The notes: generated by a model from the letters alone, not told the origin. 9,477 bases of DNA from an uncultured Erythrobacteraceae bacterium (GCA_950071875.1 CATMNW010000071.1:1-9477); one strand, 5' to 3'. Counted from the first letter of the stretch, positions 1-6,764 are shown. A program made the numbers and translations.

Positions 1-1
1 C

Positions 2-490
<489 letters not shown>

Positions 491-510
491 GGGGCACGTC
501 ACCGATTCTC

Positions 511-542
511 GATCTGTGAGATCCTGCTGCACACCAGCAGGA
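511..542 (+). terminator. Hairpin after cpaF, possible terminator
   Basis: A perfect 8-bp stem (TCCTGCTG at 522-529, CAGCAGGA at 535-542) with a 5-nt loop lies 31 nt after the cpaF stop. It is preceded by a smaller inverted repeat, GATCT/AGATC at 511-523. No U-tract follows directly (CAATTGGG), so it is not a canonical intrinsic terminator. It may act as a weak terminator or as a 3'-end stabiliser. Confidence 0.4.
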
Positions 543-616
543 CAATTGGGCGCGTTTCTACAATCGCGGGACCGCGTCGTGGTCTAATCCCTGCCCCCGA
601 AGGGTAGGACGATGCC

Positions 617-757
617 ATGTTGAACAGGTCCGTATTTTCGACGGTTTTGCCAGTGCGCCGCAAGCCCGCGATCCCAGCGCCCGATACCGGAGAGCGCTTC
701 GAGGCGCTTTACTTGCGCAGTTTCGACCGCATGCAGAAACGCGCCTCCACGCGCTAG
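617..757 (+). CDS. Possible small basic protein, 46 aa
   Basis: An ATG at 617 is preceded by an AGGA ribosome site (606-609) at good spacing and opens a 46-codon frame ending in TAG at 755-757. The product begins MLNRSVFSTVLPVRRKPAI, is rich in Arg and Lys, has no membrane segment or Cys motif, and ends QKRASTR. Many codons end in G or C, as in neighbouring genes. Its stop overlaps the stop of the facing gene through the palindrome CTAG (754-757), an arrangement common between real convergent genes. I recognise no family. It could be a spurious frame; the ribosome site and the stop arrangement are the only support. Confidence 0.4.
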   Translation: MLNRSVFSTVLPVRRKPAIPAPDTGERFEALYLRSFDRMQKRASTR

Positions 758-1008
758 GCCTGCATTATGGCCGGCAGGGAGAGCGCAAGCAGACCGCCGC
801 CGATCACCATGAACATCAGGAACAGGCCGGTCCACGGCACCCAGCCGACGCGATTGATCTCGCGGCGCTTGAGCCTTCTGCGTTCCATCACAAGGCACAG
901 CAGCGCAGCGACGAGCATTCCGGCGCCCCAATAGGCGGCCAGTTCAGCATCGCTGGCGAACAGAAGGAATTCCGGTTCTTTCACGTCGCGGCATATGGGT
1001 GCGCACAT
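754..1008 (-). CDS. Small two-helix inner-membrane protein, hypothetical
   Basis: The product has 84 residues. Two hydrophobic segments are predicted by eye (about 22-41 and 57-79), separated by a strongly basic loop (ERRRLKRREINR, about 42-53). By the positive-inside rule that loop should be cytoplasmic, placing both termini in the periplasm. I chose ATG 1008 because a weak AGG site precedes it; GTG at 984 (starting VKEPEF) and TTG at 1020 are alternatives. The gene is divergent from the entericidin gene, leaving a 92-nt shared region, and convergent with the 46-codon frame. I do not recognise a named family, and no enzymatic motif is visible. The hydrophobic pattern and codon use support a real gene. 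Confidence 0.65.
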   Translation of the reverse strand: MCAPICRDVKEPEFLLFASDAELAAYWGAGMLVAALLCLVMERRRLKRREINRVGWVPWTGLFLMFMVIGGGLLALSLPAIMQA

Positions 1009-1028
1009 CGGCCTGTGCAACGCACGCG

Positions 1029-1053
1029 GGAACCGCGCTGGTCGTTCTTCGTT
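1029..1053 (+). promoter_or_regulatory. EcfG (SigT) general-stress promoter of the entericidin gene
   Basis: GGAAC at 1029-1033 and CGTT at 1050-1053 are separated by exactly 16 nt, matching the alphaproteobacterial EcfG consensus GGAAC-N16/17-CGTT. The expected start point near 1060 gives a leader of about 40 nt to the ATG at 1101. EcfG is released by the PhyR-NepR partner switch, so expression in stress or stationary phase is inferred. Confidence 0.7.
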
Positions 1054-1100
1054 GAAGCATTCGGAAACCCGAACCCGGCCCTTTGCAAAGGAAGCGAATA

Positions 1101-1229
1101 ATGCTCAAGAAACTCATGCTTGCCCTTGGCATCACCACGATGACCCTGACCGCAGCAGCGTGCAACACGGTACGCGGTGCCGGTTCCGACCTCCAGTCGG
1201 CTGCAAACACGGTCGACGACGCAACCTGA
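1101..1229 (+). CDS. Entericidin A/B-family small lipoprotein
   Basis: A 42-residue prelipoprotein. The N-terminus is MLKKLMLALGITTMTLTAAA followed by Cys21, which is a positively charged start, a hydrophobic core and a lipobox-like AAAC. The mature part begins CNTVRGAG and continues with a short amphipathic Asp/Ala-rich helix, the hallmark of entericidins. In E. coli the EcnA/EcnB pair are small cell-envelope lipoproteins linked to bacteriolysis in stationary phase. Here there is one copy without a partner, so a toxin/antidote role is not shown. An AAGGAAG ribosome site (1088-1094) sits 6 nt before the ATG. Transcription is probably from the EcfG promoter at 1029-1053 and ends at the terminator at 1251-1281. 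Family assignment is from recognised motifs; function in this organism is inferred. Confidence 0.88.
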   Translation: MLKKLMLALGITTMTLTAAACNTVRGAGSDLQSAANTVDDAT

Positions 1230-1250
1230 GCAGGTTCGCCTCGATATAGC

Positions 1251-1281
1251 AAAAACGCCCGCCCCCACCGGCGGGCGTTTT
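1251..1281. terminator. Strong bidirectional intrinsic terminator
   Basis: A 12-bp perfect stem (AAAACGCCCGCC at 1252-1263, GGCGGGCGTTTT at 1270-1281) has a 6-nt loop. It gives a U-tract on the + strand and, through the A-run at 1251-1255, on the - strand. It lies between the convergent entericidin gene (ends 1229) and the DUF938 gene (ends 1293), so it should stop both transcripts. Confidence 0.9.
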
Positions 1282-1292
1282 CGTATCCGGCG

Positions 1293-1886
1293 TCAGCGTT
1301 GGCGATACACCAGTGTAAGGTTGTTGGCCGGCATTTCATGGCGAGCAGTCCGGAGGAAACCGTGGACAGTGCCCAAAATATCGAGATCGGACACGTCGCG
1401 TAGACCCCAGTCGGGATCGCGCGTGCGCAGGCTTAGATCGAATTCGCGATTGGAGGCCGCCAGTTCTCCGTCAGCTTCGACAAACGGCCCGTAGAGCACC
1501 AATGGCGATCCGCTGCCGAGTATGCGCCCTGCCCCTTCGAACAGGCCTTCGGTTGCCGCCCAGGGGCTGATGTGAACCATGTTTACGCAAACTACCGCAT
1601 CGGCCCTGTCGACGGGCCACGCTGGCTTACCTGCGTCGAGTGGCACTGCAGGCCGGAGGTTCTGCAAACCGGCTTCCCGTGCCCATGCGTCCACCGACGC
1701 AAGGGCTTCAGACTCCACATCGCTTGGTTGCCATTGCAGGTCGGGGAACCGGCGCGACATGAAAACGGCGTGTTCGCCCGATCCGCTGGCAATCTCGAGG
1801 ACCAGCCCCTGCTGCGGCAATTCCAGTTCGAGCACTTCTGCCAGAGGGCCGGAATTGCGCGCAGTCGCGGGCGCATGACGCTTCAT
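1293..1886 (-). CDS. DUF938 family SAM-dependent methyltransferase-like protein (METTL26 type)
   Basis: The 197 residues match the full length of the DUF938 family, whose human member is METTL26 (C16orf13). The Rossmann SAM-binding motif is LEIASGSGEHA (30-40), with an acidic residue after strand 2 (PSDVES, 55-60). Family signatures follow: VNMVHISPW (101-109), the EGLFEGAGRIL helix (113-123), LYGPF (131-135), SNREFD (145-150), the DPDWGLRD loop (157-164) and MPANN near the end (185-189). The substrate of this family is not established. The gene starts 10 nt after the acyl-CoA ligase stop and is probably co-transcribed with it; only a weak TAAGAG ribosome site is seen, which fits translational coupling. 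Transcription ends at the bidirectional terminator just downstream. The family is near certain; methyltransferase activity is inferred from the fold. Confidence 0.9.
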   Translation of the reverse strand: MKRHAPATARNSGPLAEVLELELPQQGLVLEIASGSGEHAVFMSRRFPDLQWQPSDVESEALASVDAWAREAGLQNLRPAVPLDAGKPAWPVDRADAVVCVNMVHISPWAATEGLFEGAGRILGSGSPLVLYGPFVEADGELAASNREFDLSLRTRDPDWGLRDVSDLDILGTVHGFLRTARHEMPANNLTLVYRQR

Positions 1887-1896
1887 TGCGATGCTC

Positions 1897-3447
1897 TTAG
1901 TTTACCTGACGCTCGCGCCCTTCCCAGTACGGGGCGCGAAGCTCGCGGCGCAGGATCTTCCCGCTAGCGTTGCGGGGCATGACGTCGATCACATCGACCG
2001 ATTTCGGCACCTTGAACCCCGCCAGCCGTTCCCGCGTAAACGTGATGATGTCTGCAGGATCGATGGCGCAGCCCGGTTTGGGTACGACGCAAGCCTTCAC
2101 CGCCTCCCCCCATGTATCGTCGGGTACGCCCACCACTGCGACCTCTCCCACGCTGGGGTGGCCATAGATGGCGCTTTCGACCTGTGCGGGATAAACATTC
2201 TCGCCGCCGGAAATGATCATGTCCTTGATACGGTCCTGGATGTACACATAACCGTCTTCGTCCATGTAGGCGGCATCGCCCGTATGCATCCAGCCGTCCT
2301 TCAATGCGCTTGTCGTCGCGTCGGGCAGGTTCCAGTATCCGATCATGTTCGACGGGCTCTTGCAGATAAGCTCGCCCACCTCGCCGTGCGGCAAATCGTT
2401 ACCATCCTCGTCCACGACCTTCAGTTCAGCGCCAGGCACCGCCTTGCCCGCGGATTTCATGCGCTGGTTTCCTTCCAGCGTGTGATCGTCGGGCGGCAAC
2501 ATGGCGATGGTGCCGGTGGTTTCGGTCATGCCGTAGCACTGCAGAAAGCCTGCCCCGGGGATGGTCTGGACAGCTTCGCGCAGCAGATCCAGCGGGATCG
2601 GTGCCGCCCCGTACATCACGTATTTCACAGCCGACATGTCGGTGTCTTTCGCACGCGGGTGCTGGATGACCATCTGCAGGGCCGCAGGTACGATGAACAG
2701 TCGCGTTATACCCTGCTCGAATGCGTCAAGCACACCTTCGGGCGTGAATTCGGCCTGCACGATACCGCGAATACCGGCCGCAAGGGCCATGATGCCGAGA
2801 CCCGTGCCACCGATATGTGCGCAGGGCATGCAGATCAGTATCGCTTCGTCGTCGTCCCAGCTCGACCATGGCTGCGCGGCTTCCTCTGCCGGTTGGCGAA
2901 GCGAAAACAGGTTCGCATTCGTCAGCACCGCGCCCTTCGGATTTCCAGTGGTACCAGAGGTATAAAGCTGGAGCACGGCGTCATCCGGCCCCGCTCCCTC
3001 GAAGTCATCCGCAGGGGCCGCATCTATGGCCGATTGGGCGGCAGCCGTACTGATGGCCTCGGGCGGATTGTCCATTTGCCCGCAAGCCTTGGCGGCAAGG
3101 TCTTCCAGCCCGTTATCGGTGAAAAGCAGGCGGGCACCGGTATCGCCCAGGATATAGGCGACTTCCGGCGCGGCCAGTCGCCAGCCGATCGGTACCATCA
3201 CTACGCCCATACGCGCAGCGGAATAGAACAGTTCGAAATAATGGCGCGCATTCTTGCCGAGCCACGCGATCCGGTCGCCTTTGGAAAGGCCGTGCGATTT
3301 GAGCATGGCGACGATCCGCCGTGATCGTTCTTCGAGCTGGGCAAAGGTGAGCGCGTCACCGTCCTGCTCCAGAGCGACCTGATCGGGCTTCTCTTCCGCC
3401 CAGTGCCTGATGAGCTCATCGAATGTGAGCTTGCCGGTGTCTACCAT
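1897..3447 (-). CDS. Long/medium-chain acyl-CoA ligase (class I adenylate-forming, FadD-like)
   Basis: The 516-residue enzyme should activate a carboxylic acid with ATP and CoA in two steps, through an acyl-AMP. The expected motifs appear in order: P-loop YTSGTTGNPKG (162-172), YGMTET (305-310), HTGD (388-391), the hinge and A8 region DRIKDMIISGGENVYP (405-420), and the catalytic Lys497 in PRNASGKILR (491-500). Length and motif spelling resemble the FadD13 or fatty-acyl-CoA synthase branch rather than acetyl-CoA synthetase. Substrate chain length cannot be read from sequence. No signal peptide or membrane segment is seen, so it is probably cytosolic or peripheral. ATG 3447 has a strong GGAGAGGA site (3451-3458), but that site pairs with an upstream CCTCTC in a hairpin. 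It heads a two-gene unit with the DUF938 gene. Confidence 0.95.
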   Translation of the reverse strand: MVDTGKLTFDELIRHWAEEKPDQVALEQDGDALTFAQLEERSRRIVAMLKSHGLSKGDRIAWLGKNARHYFELFYSAARMGVVMVPIGWRLAAPEVAYILGDTGARLLFTDNGLEDLAAKACGQMDNPPEAISTAAAQSAIDAAPADDFEGAGPDDAVLQLYTSGTTGNPKGAVLTNANLFSLRQPAEEAAQPWSSWDDDEAILICMPCAHIGGTGLGIMALAAGIRGIVQAEFTPEGVLDAFEQGITRLFIVPAALQMVIQHPRAKDTDMSAVKYVMYGAAPIPLDLLREAVQTIPGAGFLQCYGMTETTGTIAMLPPDDHTLEGNQRMKSAGKAVPGAELKVVDEDGNDLPHGEVGELICKSPSNMIGYWNLPDATTSALKDGWMHTGDAAYMDEDGYVYIQDRIKDMIISGGENVYPAQVESAIYGHPSVGEVAVVGVPDDTWGEAVKACVVPKPGCAIDPADIITFTRERLAGFKVPKSVDVIDVMPRNASGKILRRELRAPYWEGRERQVN

Positions 3448-3451
3448 ATGT

Positions 3452-3480
3452 CCTCTCCGCTGTTTTCAGCTATCGAGAGG
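3452..3480 (-). promoter_or_regulatory. 5'-leader hairpin hiding the acyl-CoA ligase Shine-Dalgarno
   Basis: Read on the - strand, CCTCTC (3480-3475) can pair with GAGAGG (3457-3452), which is the core of the ribosome site. Inside this lies a second stem, GCTG (3470-3467) with CAGC (3462-3459), closed by an AAAA loop. The internal loop is asymmetric, GATA against G. The start codon lies 4 nt beyond the stem. Such a structure could lower translation until melted or bound. Folding is judged by eye only. Confidence 0.45.
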
Positions 3481-3509
3481 TATCATGACAGGTCAGTTGC
3501 TACGCGCAA
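3480..3509 (-). promoter_or_regulatory. Weak candidate sigma-70-type promoter for the acyl-CoA ligase unit
   Basis: On the - strand TTGCGC (3509-3504) and TGATAC (3485-3480) are 18 nt apart within the 80-nt gap upstream of the ligase gene. The match is modest. A start near 3473 would leave out the 5' arm of the SD hairpin, so if this promoter is used the hairpin cannot form; if transcription comes from further upstream, it can. Confidence 0.25.
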
Positions 3510-3527
3510 CCCAATTTCGACGCACGA

Positions 3528-3977
3528 TTATTGCCAGCGGCCTTGTGCACGGGCGCGCTTCTCGCGAACGAAAAGCCACACCAGCAGACCGAGCGGACCT
3601 GCGACGAATGTCGCCAGCAGGATCGGGGCCTGCAGCAGACGCGAAAACTGCTTCGAATCCGCATCGCGCGCGATCCACAGCCCGACAAAGAGATCGAACG
3701 CCAGGTAGTGGACCCAGCCGATAGTCACCCCGCCGTCGCTAGCAAAGATCGACCGCACGCCTTCAATGGTGGTGAAATCGGCCGAACCGCCCGGCCCGAC
3801 CGGATCGATCCCGCCTGACAAGATGCCCACCATAGCGACCACATAGGTCAGGCACAGCAAACCGACCCCTGCATAGAGGATCGCGGCCAGTAGAGCCGGC
3901 CACCGCGGCAGCAGGATCAGTGCGGCCCACATGACCAGCGCCAGGAGATTGGCGATCCCGAAAACCGTTTCCCACAT
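3528..3977 (-). CDS. ABA4-like family integral membrane protein (DUF4281)
   Basis: A 149-residue protein with four hydrophobic segments (about 5-23, 29-52, 85-103, 116-137). The signature WVHYLAFDLFVGLWIARD (88-105), followed by a TF-AGPLGLL turn (123-132) and a basic tail, is that of the ABA4-like/DUF4281 family. In plants ABA4 is a plastid membrane protein needed to make neoxanthin; the role of bacterial members is not established. A link to carotenoids would suit pigmented sphingomonads but is only inferred, and no carotenoid gene is in this window. The gene starts 3 nt after the SDR stop, with GGGAGGA upstream (within 3984-3992), so it belongs to the dGTPase-SDR unit. Confidence 0.82.
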   Translation of the reverse strand: MWETVFGIANLLALVMWAALILLPRWPALLAAILYAGVGLLCLTYVVAMVGILSGGIDPVGPGGSADFTTIEGVRSIFASDGGVTIGWVHYLAFDLFVGLWIARDADSKQFSRLLQAPILLATFVAGPLGLLVWLFVREKRARAQGRWQ

Positions 3978-3980
3978 CGG

Positions 3981-4679
3981 CTAGTCCTCCCGCTCGATCT
4001 GGGGCAGCGTTTTCGCTGCTCTCAGAATGGCATCATTGTCATGCACGAAACGGCCCCTTGCTGCGCGCTTGGCCAGTGCCAGGGCAGCCTGGGCCACATG
4101 TTCGGCCCTGATCCCCCGATACGCGCGGTATTTGCCGTGCAGGAACAGGTTGGCGACAGGTGCCAATGCAATGCCGATCCGTTCAGCGGGACGATGGTCA
4201 TCGTTGCGTGCACCCCGCAGCAGTCCGGGCCGCAGTATATCCAGACGGTCGAAGCGCAGCTTTGCAAGATCGCGTTCCACCTCGCCCTTCACGCGTAGGT
4301 AGAATGTCTTCGATGCGGTATCCGCACCGACCGAGCTGACATGGACGAAACGCTCGACGCCCAGGTCCTTCGCTGCACGCGCCGTATCGAGCACCAGATG
4401 CTGGTCGACGGCGCGAAACGCCGCTTCGTCCTCGCCGGCTTTCTTCCAGGTCGTGCCCAGCGCGCATATCATTGCCTTGGGGCGAACCGCCTCGATGACC
4501 TCACCCCACTTTTCCGGTTCGGCGACAAACAGTTCCATGCGGATCCCGCGCGGCAGTCTGGCTTCGCGGCGGGCAATGCCGGTCAAACGCACGTCCTCGC
4601 GTCCGATGCACTGCTCGATCACGGTCATGCCGATCAATCCGGTCGCGCCGACAATCGCGATACGGATGGCCTCAGACAT
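3981..4679 (-). CDS. Atypical short-chain dehydrogenase, NAD(P)H-binding (TIP30/HTATIP2-like)
   Basis: The 232-residue protein has an N-terminal Rossmann dinucleotide site GATGLIG (11-17). It continues with ICALGTTWKKAGEDEAAFRAVD (71-92 region), where the conserved GTT-KAG stretch is typical of this subgroup, then HVSSVGAD (113-120) with Ser115/Ser116. Next come Tyr127 and Lys131 (YLRVK) as a YxxxK active site, and LRPGLLRGAR (149-158). This order fits NAD(P)-dependent epimerase-like atypical SDRs related to eukaryotic TIP30/HTATIP2. The substrate is unknown. No transmembrane segment is obvious. Its ATG overlaps the dGTPase stop by 8 nt (4672-4679) and the ABA4-like gene follows 3 nt after its stop, so the three genes are very likely co-transcribed and translationally coupled. 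The family is confident, the function open. Confidence 0.88.
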   Translation of the reverse strand: MSEAIRIAIVGATGLIGMTVIEQCIGREDVRLTGIARREARLPRGIRMELFVAEPEKWGEVIEAVRPKAMICALGTTWKKAGEDEAAFRAVDQHLVLDTARAAKDLGVERFVHVSSVGADTASKTFYLRVKGEVERDLAKLRFDRLDILRPGLLRGARNDDHRPAERIGIALAPVANLFLHGKYRAYRGIRAEHVAQAALALAKRAARGRFVHDNDAILRAAKTLPQIERED

Positions 4680-5832
4680 TGCTCAACCCTTCGGGAGCGC
4701 GGCCATAGATGCGGCGGCACTGATCGATTGCATAGCGATCGGTCATGCCGGCGATGAAATCCGCGATATGGCGGCTGCGTTCAGGTTCCCGGGCCGGAAG
4801 ACTGCCGAGCCAGCTTTCGGGCAGCGTAGCAGGGTCCTGCTGGTAGGCTGCAAACAGGCGCGATACGACATCGCGCGCTTTCTCCGCCGTGGCGAGTTGT
4901 TCGTCATGGTAATAAAGCCGGTCATACATGAAGCGTTTCAGCTGGCGTTCCTGCTCCGCCATAGGTGGCGAGAACCCGGCCAGTTGCCGCCCCGCCCCGC
5001 GCACATCCTCGACGCTTGTCATGCCCTTCACCTGCTCGCGCGTGTGTTCGAGCATGTCGTTCACCATCAGGCCGATCTGCGTTCGCACCAGTTCGCGTTG
5101 CTGCCGATCCCGCGGCGCATGGGGAAAGCGCCTTTCCACCGCGCGCCACTGATCGGCGAGCCAGTCGAGCGCAAGGAGATCGTCGAGTTCGAGGAAGCCT
5201 GCCCGCAGGCCATCATCGATATCGTGATTGTCGTAGGCGATATCGTCGGAAATTGCCGCGACCTGCGCTTCGAGCGAAGGCCAGGTTGCAAGATCCAGCG
5301 GGAACGCCCGATCGATTTCCGCAAGCGCCCAGTTGGGCGCGTTGATCGGTCCGTTGTGCTTGGCCAGGCCTTCGAGCGTTTCCCATGTGAGGTTCAGCCC
5401 GTCATGGTCGCAATACGGGCTCTCGAGCCGCGCCAGCGTGCGCAGTCCTTGCGCATTGTGATCGTACCCGCCCGCGTGGACCATCGCTTCTTCCAGCGCC
5501 TTTTCCCCGGCATGGCCGAACGGCGGATGGCCGATGTCGTGGCCAAGGCAAAGCGCCTCGGTCAGATCTTCATCCAGGCCGAGTTCCCGCGCGAGTACGC
5601 GCCCGATCTGTGCCACTTCAATGCTGTGGGTCAGGCGGGTTCGGTAATGGTCGCCGTCTGGCGAAATGAAGACCTGCGTTTTCGAGCGCAGGCGCCGGAA
5701 TGCGATGGAATGGACGATGCGATCCCGGTCGCGCTGGAATTCGCTGCGAGGCCCGCGCGATCCTTCACGTTCTTCGCTGAATTCGCGGCCCCGGCTGGCA
5801 GCTGGATCGGAAGCGTATGGAGCTCTGTGCAT
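4672..5832 (-). CDS. dgt: Deoxyguanosinetriphosphate triphosphohydrolase-like protein (HD domain)
   Basis: The 386-residue protein has the standard length for the dGTPase-like family of alphaproteobacteria. Members hydrolyse dNTPs to deoxynucleosides and inorganic triphosphate, controlling nucleotide pools. The N-terminal SRGREF and RDRDRIVHSIAFRRLRSKTQVF block (35-55) is diagnostic. HD-domain metal ligands are seen at His69 (THSIEV), His98-Asp99 (GHDIGHPPFGH) and Asp197 (ISDDIAYDNHD). The C-terminal half contains the family stretch around KRFMYDRLYYH (299-309). ATG 5832 matches the usual MxxAPYA start, though no clear ribosome site precedes it. It is the first gene of the unit with the SDR and ABA4-like genes. 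The family also occurs as a phage-defence enzyme, but nothing nearby suggests that role here. Confidence 0.95.
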   Translation of the reverse strand: MHRAPYASDPAASRGREFSEEREGSRGPRSEFQRDRDRIVHSIAFRRLRSKTQVFISPDGDHYRTRLTHSIEVAQIGRVLARELGLDEDLTEALCLGHDIGHPPFGHAGEKALEEAMVHAGGYDHNAQGLRTLARLESPYCDHDGLNLTWETLEGLAKHNGPINAPNWALAEIDRAFPLDLATWPSLEAQVAAISDDIAYDNHDIDDGLRAGFLELDDLLALDWLADQWRAVERRFPHAPRDRQQRELVRTQIGLMVNDMLEHTREQVKGMTSVEDVRGAGRQLAGFSPPMAEQERQLKRFMYDRLYYHDEQLATAEKARDVVSRLFAAYQQDPATLPESWLGSLPAREPERSRHIADFIAGMTDRYAIDQCRRIYGRAPEGLSNV

Positions 5833-5926
5833 AGAGGCGCGAGGCTTAGGTCAGCGCGTGCGGGGCGACAACGTGAACGAAATGCGAACGCGGGCGATTA
5901 TCGGCGAAAAGACACAGCATTACGCC

Positions 5927-5944
5927 GAGAACCGCTCTGTTCTC
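5927..5944. promoter_or_regulatory. Inverted repeat upstream of the dGTPase-like gene, possible operator
   Basis: GAGAAC (5927-5932) and GTTCTC (5939-5944) form a perfect 6-bp inverted repeat with a 6-nt spacer. It lies about 95 nt upstream of the dGTPase-like start, in the 175-nt gap after the racemase gene. It could bind a dimeric regulator or be chance. I see no convincing promoter and no gene in this gap. Confidence 0.25.
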
Positions 5945-6007
5945 ACCGATGGCTGGGCGTGGTGCTTGAAGGCCGGCGGTCCGATCTGTCGAACCGCCAG
6001 TTACCTG

Positions 6008-6697
6008 TCATTCGAGAATCCAGTCCGCGGCCGCGCGGCAGTGAATATCGGTGGAATCGAAGACCGGAAGGACGTTGGCGTCGGTATCGACCACCAGCTC
6101 CAGCTCGGTGCAGGCGAGCACGATGGCATCGGCGCCCTCTTTTTCCTTCATCGTGATGACGGTTTTCAATGCGCGTTCGGCATCGCGCGTGACGCGGCCG
6201 AGCATCAATTCCTTGTAGATGATCCCGTCAATCAGTTCGACATCGGCTTCGTCGGGGGCAAGCAGGTTGACCCCGTGATCGACAAGCCGCTGGCGATAGA
6301 AGTTTTCGGTCATCACGAACCGCGTGCCAAGCAGCGCCGCGCTTTCGCATTCCGCTTCTTCCATCGCCTTGCCGACACTGTCGGCGATGTGGAGGATGGG
6401 AATGGAAACCGCTTCGGTCAGCCGGTCGTAAACCTTGTGCATGGTGTTGGCAGCGATCACGATGCCTTCCGCCCCTGCAGTTTCCAGGCGACGGGCCGAT
6501 TCCACCAGTATCGCTGCGATCGCATCCCAGTCGTCGGCATTCTTGGCAGCGGCCACCGGCGCATAATCGAGGCTTTCGATCAGCAGCGGCGGGCTCGCCA
6601 TCGGAGACGCACGCTTCTGCACGAACTTGTTGATCCGTTCGTAGTAAGCGCGGGTCGAGATCCAGCTCATACCCCCAATAATTCCAAGCTTGCGCAA
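6008..6697 (-). CDS. Aspartate/glutamate racemase family protein (YgeA-like) lacking the first catalytic residue
   Basis: The 229 residues match the length and order of the Asp/Glu racemase family, most like E. coli YgeA. Seen are MRKLGIIGGMSWISTRAYYE at the N-terminus, GIVIAANTMHKV (78-89), LHIADSVGKAM (102-112), LLGTRFVMTENFYRQRL (122-138), VLACTELELVV (193-203) and VLPVFDSTDIH (209-219). Standard members use two Cys; YgeA has Thr83 and Cys197. Here the equivalents are Ala83 and Cys196, so one acid/base is absent and true racemase activity is doubtful. The start is TTG 6697, the only one that keeps the GGMSW N-terminus intact, with a weak AAGG site. The gene has its own EcfG promoter (6765-6789) and a hairpin in its leader. 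It is probably a cytosolic stress-induced enzyme. Confidence 0.88.
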   Translation of the reverse strand: MRKLGIIGGMSWISTRAYYERINKFVQKRASPMASPPLLIESLDYAPVAAAKNADDWDAIAAILVESARRLETAGAEGIVIAANTMHKVYDRLTEAVSIPILHIADSVGKAMEEAECESAALLGTRFVMTENFYRQRLVDHGVNLLAPDEADVELIDGIIYKELMLGRVTRDAERALKTVITMKEKEGADAIVLACTELELVVDTDANVLPVFDSTDIHCRAAADWILE

Positions 6698-6699
6698 GC
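6688..6699. repeat. 12-bp perfect palindrome over the racemase start codon
   Basis: GCTTGCGCAAGC at 6688-6699 is its own reverse complement and contains the TTG start codon (6697-6695 on the - strand). It may be a short mRNA hairpin or a protein site, or simply follow from the encoded residues. Confidence 0.3.
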
Positions 6700-6730
6700 G
6701 CCTTGTCCCTTTTTCCGCCCTGTTTCCGCT

Positions 6731-6755
6731 TGATCGCGGATTTTTCCGCGCATCA
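6731..6755. other. Hairpin in the racemase leader / downstream of the hydrolase gene
   Basis: TGAT-CGCGGA (6731-6740) pairs with TCCGCG-C-ATCA (6745-6755) as a 10-bp stem with one bulged C and a 4-nt loop. On the - strand it begins close to the predicted EcfG start site (near 6758) and follows the hydrolase stop (6775). There is no U-tract, so it is not a clear terminator; it may stabilise the 5' end or lower read-through. Confidence 0.45.
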
Positions 6756-6764
6756 GCCGGTTAG

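Noticed and set aside
1891..3324. 477-codon open frame on the + strand
   Set aside because: It lies opposite the acyl-CoA ligase, which has every family motif in order. Long antisense frames are normal in high-GC DNA, and the translation is His/Arg-rich without recognisable domains.
4672..5832. dGTPase-like gene as part of an anti-phage defence island
   Set aside because: Its length, N-terminus and neighbours fit the common housekeeping alphaproteobacterial form, and no other defence gene is adjacent.
5943..6011. 22-codon frame starting in an ATGA overlap with the racemase stop
   Set aside because: Very short, no ribosome site and no recognisable product. The stop-start overlap alone can arise by chance.
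4453..6156. 567-codon open frame on the + strand
   Set aside because: It is a shadow opposite the dGTPase-like and SDR genes, with low-complexity Arg/Pro-rich composition and no ribosome site or domain.
5666..6733. 355-codon open frame on the + strand
   Set aside because: It runs antisense through the dGTPase start, the gap and the whole racemase-like gene, which is clearly real on the - strand.
6731..6755. Hairpin as an intrinsic terminator of the hydrolase operon
   Set aside because: The stem is good but no U-tract follows on either strand, so it is kept only as a leader or intergenic hairpin.
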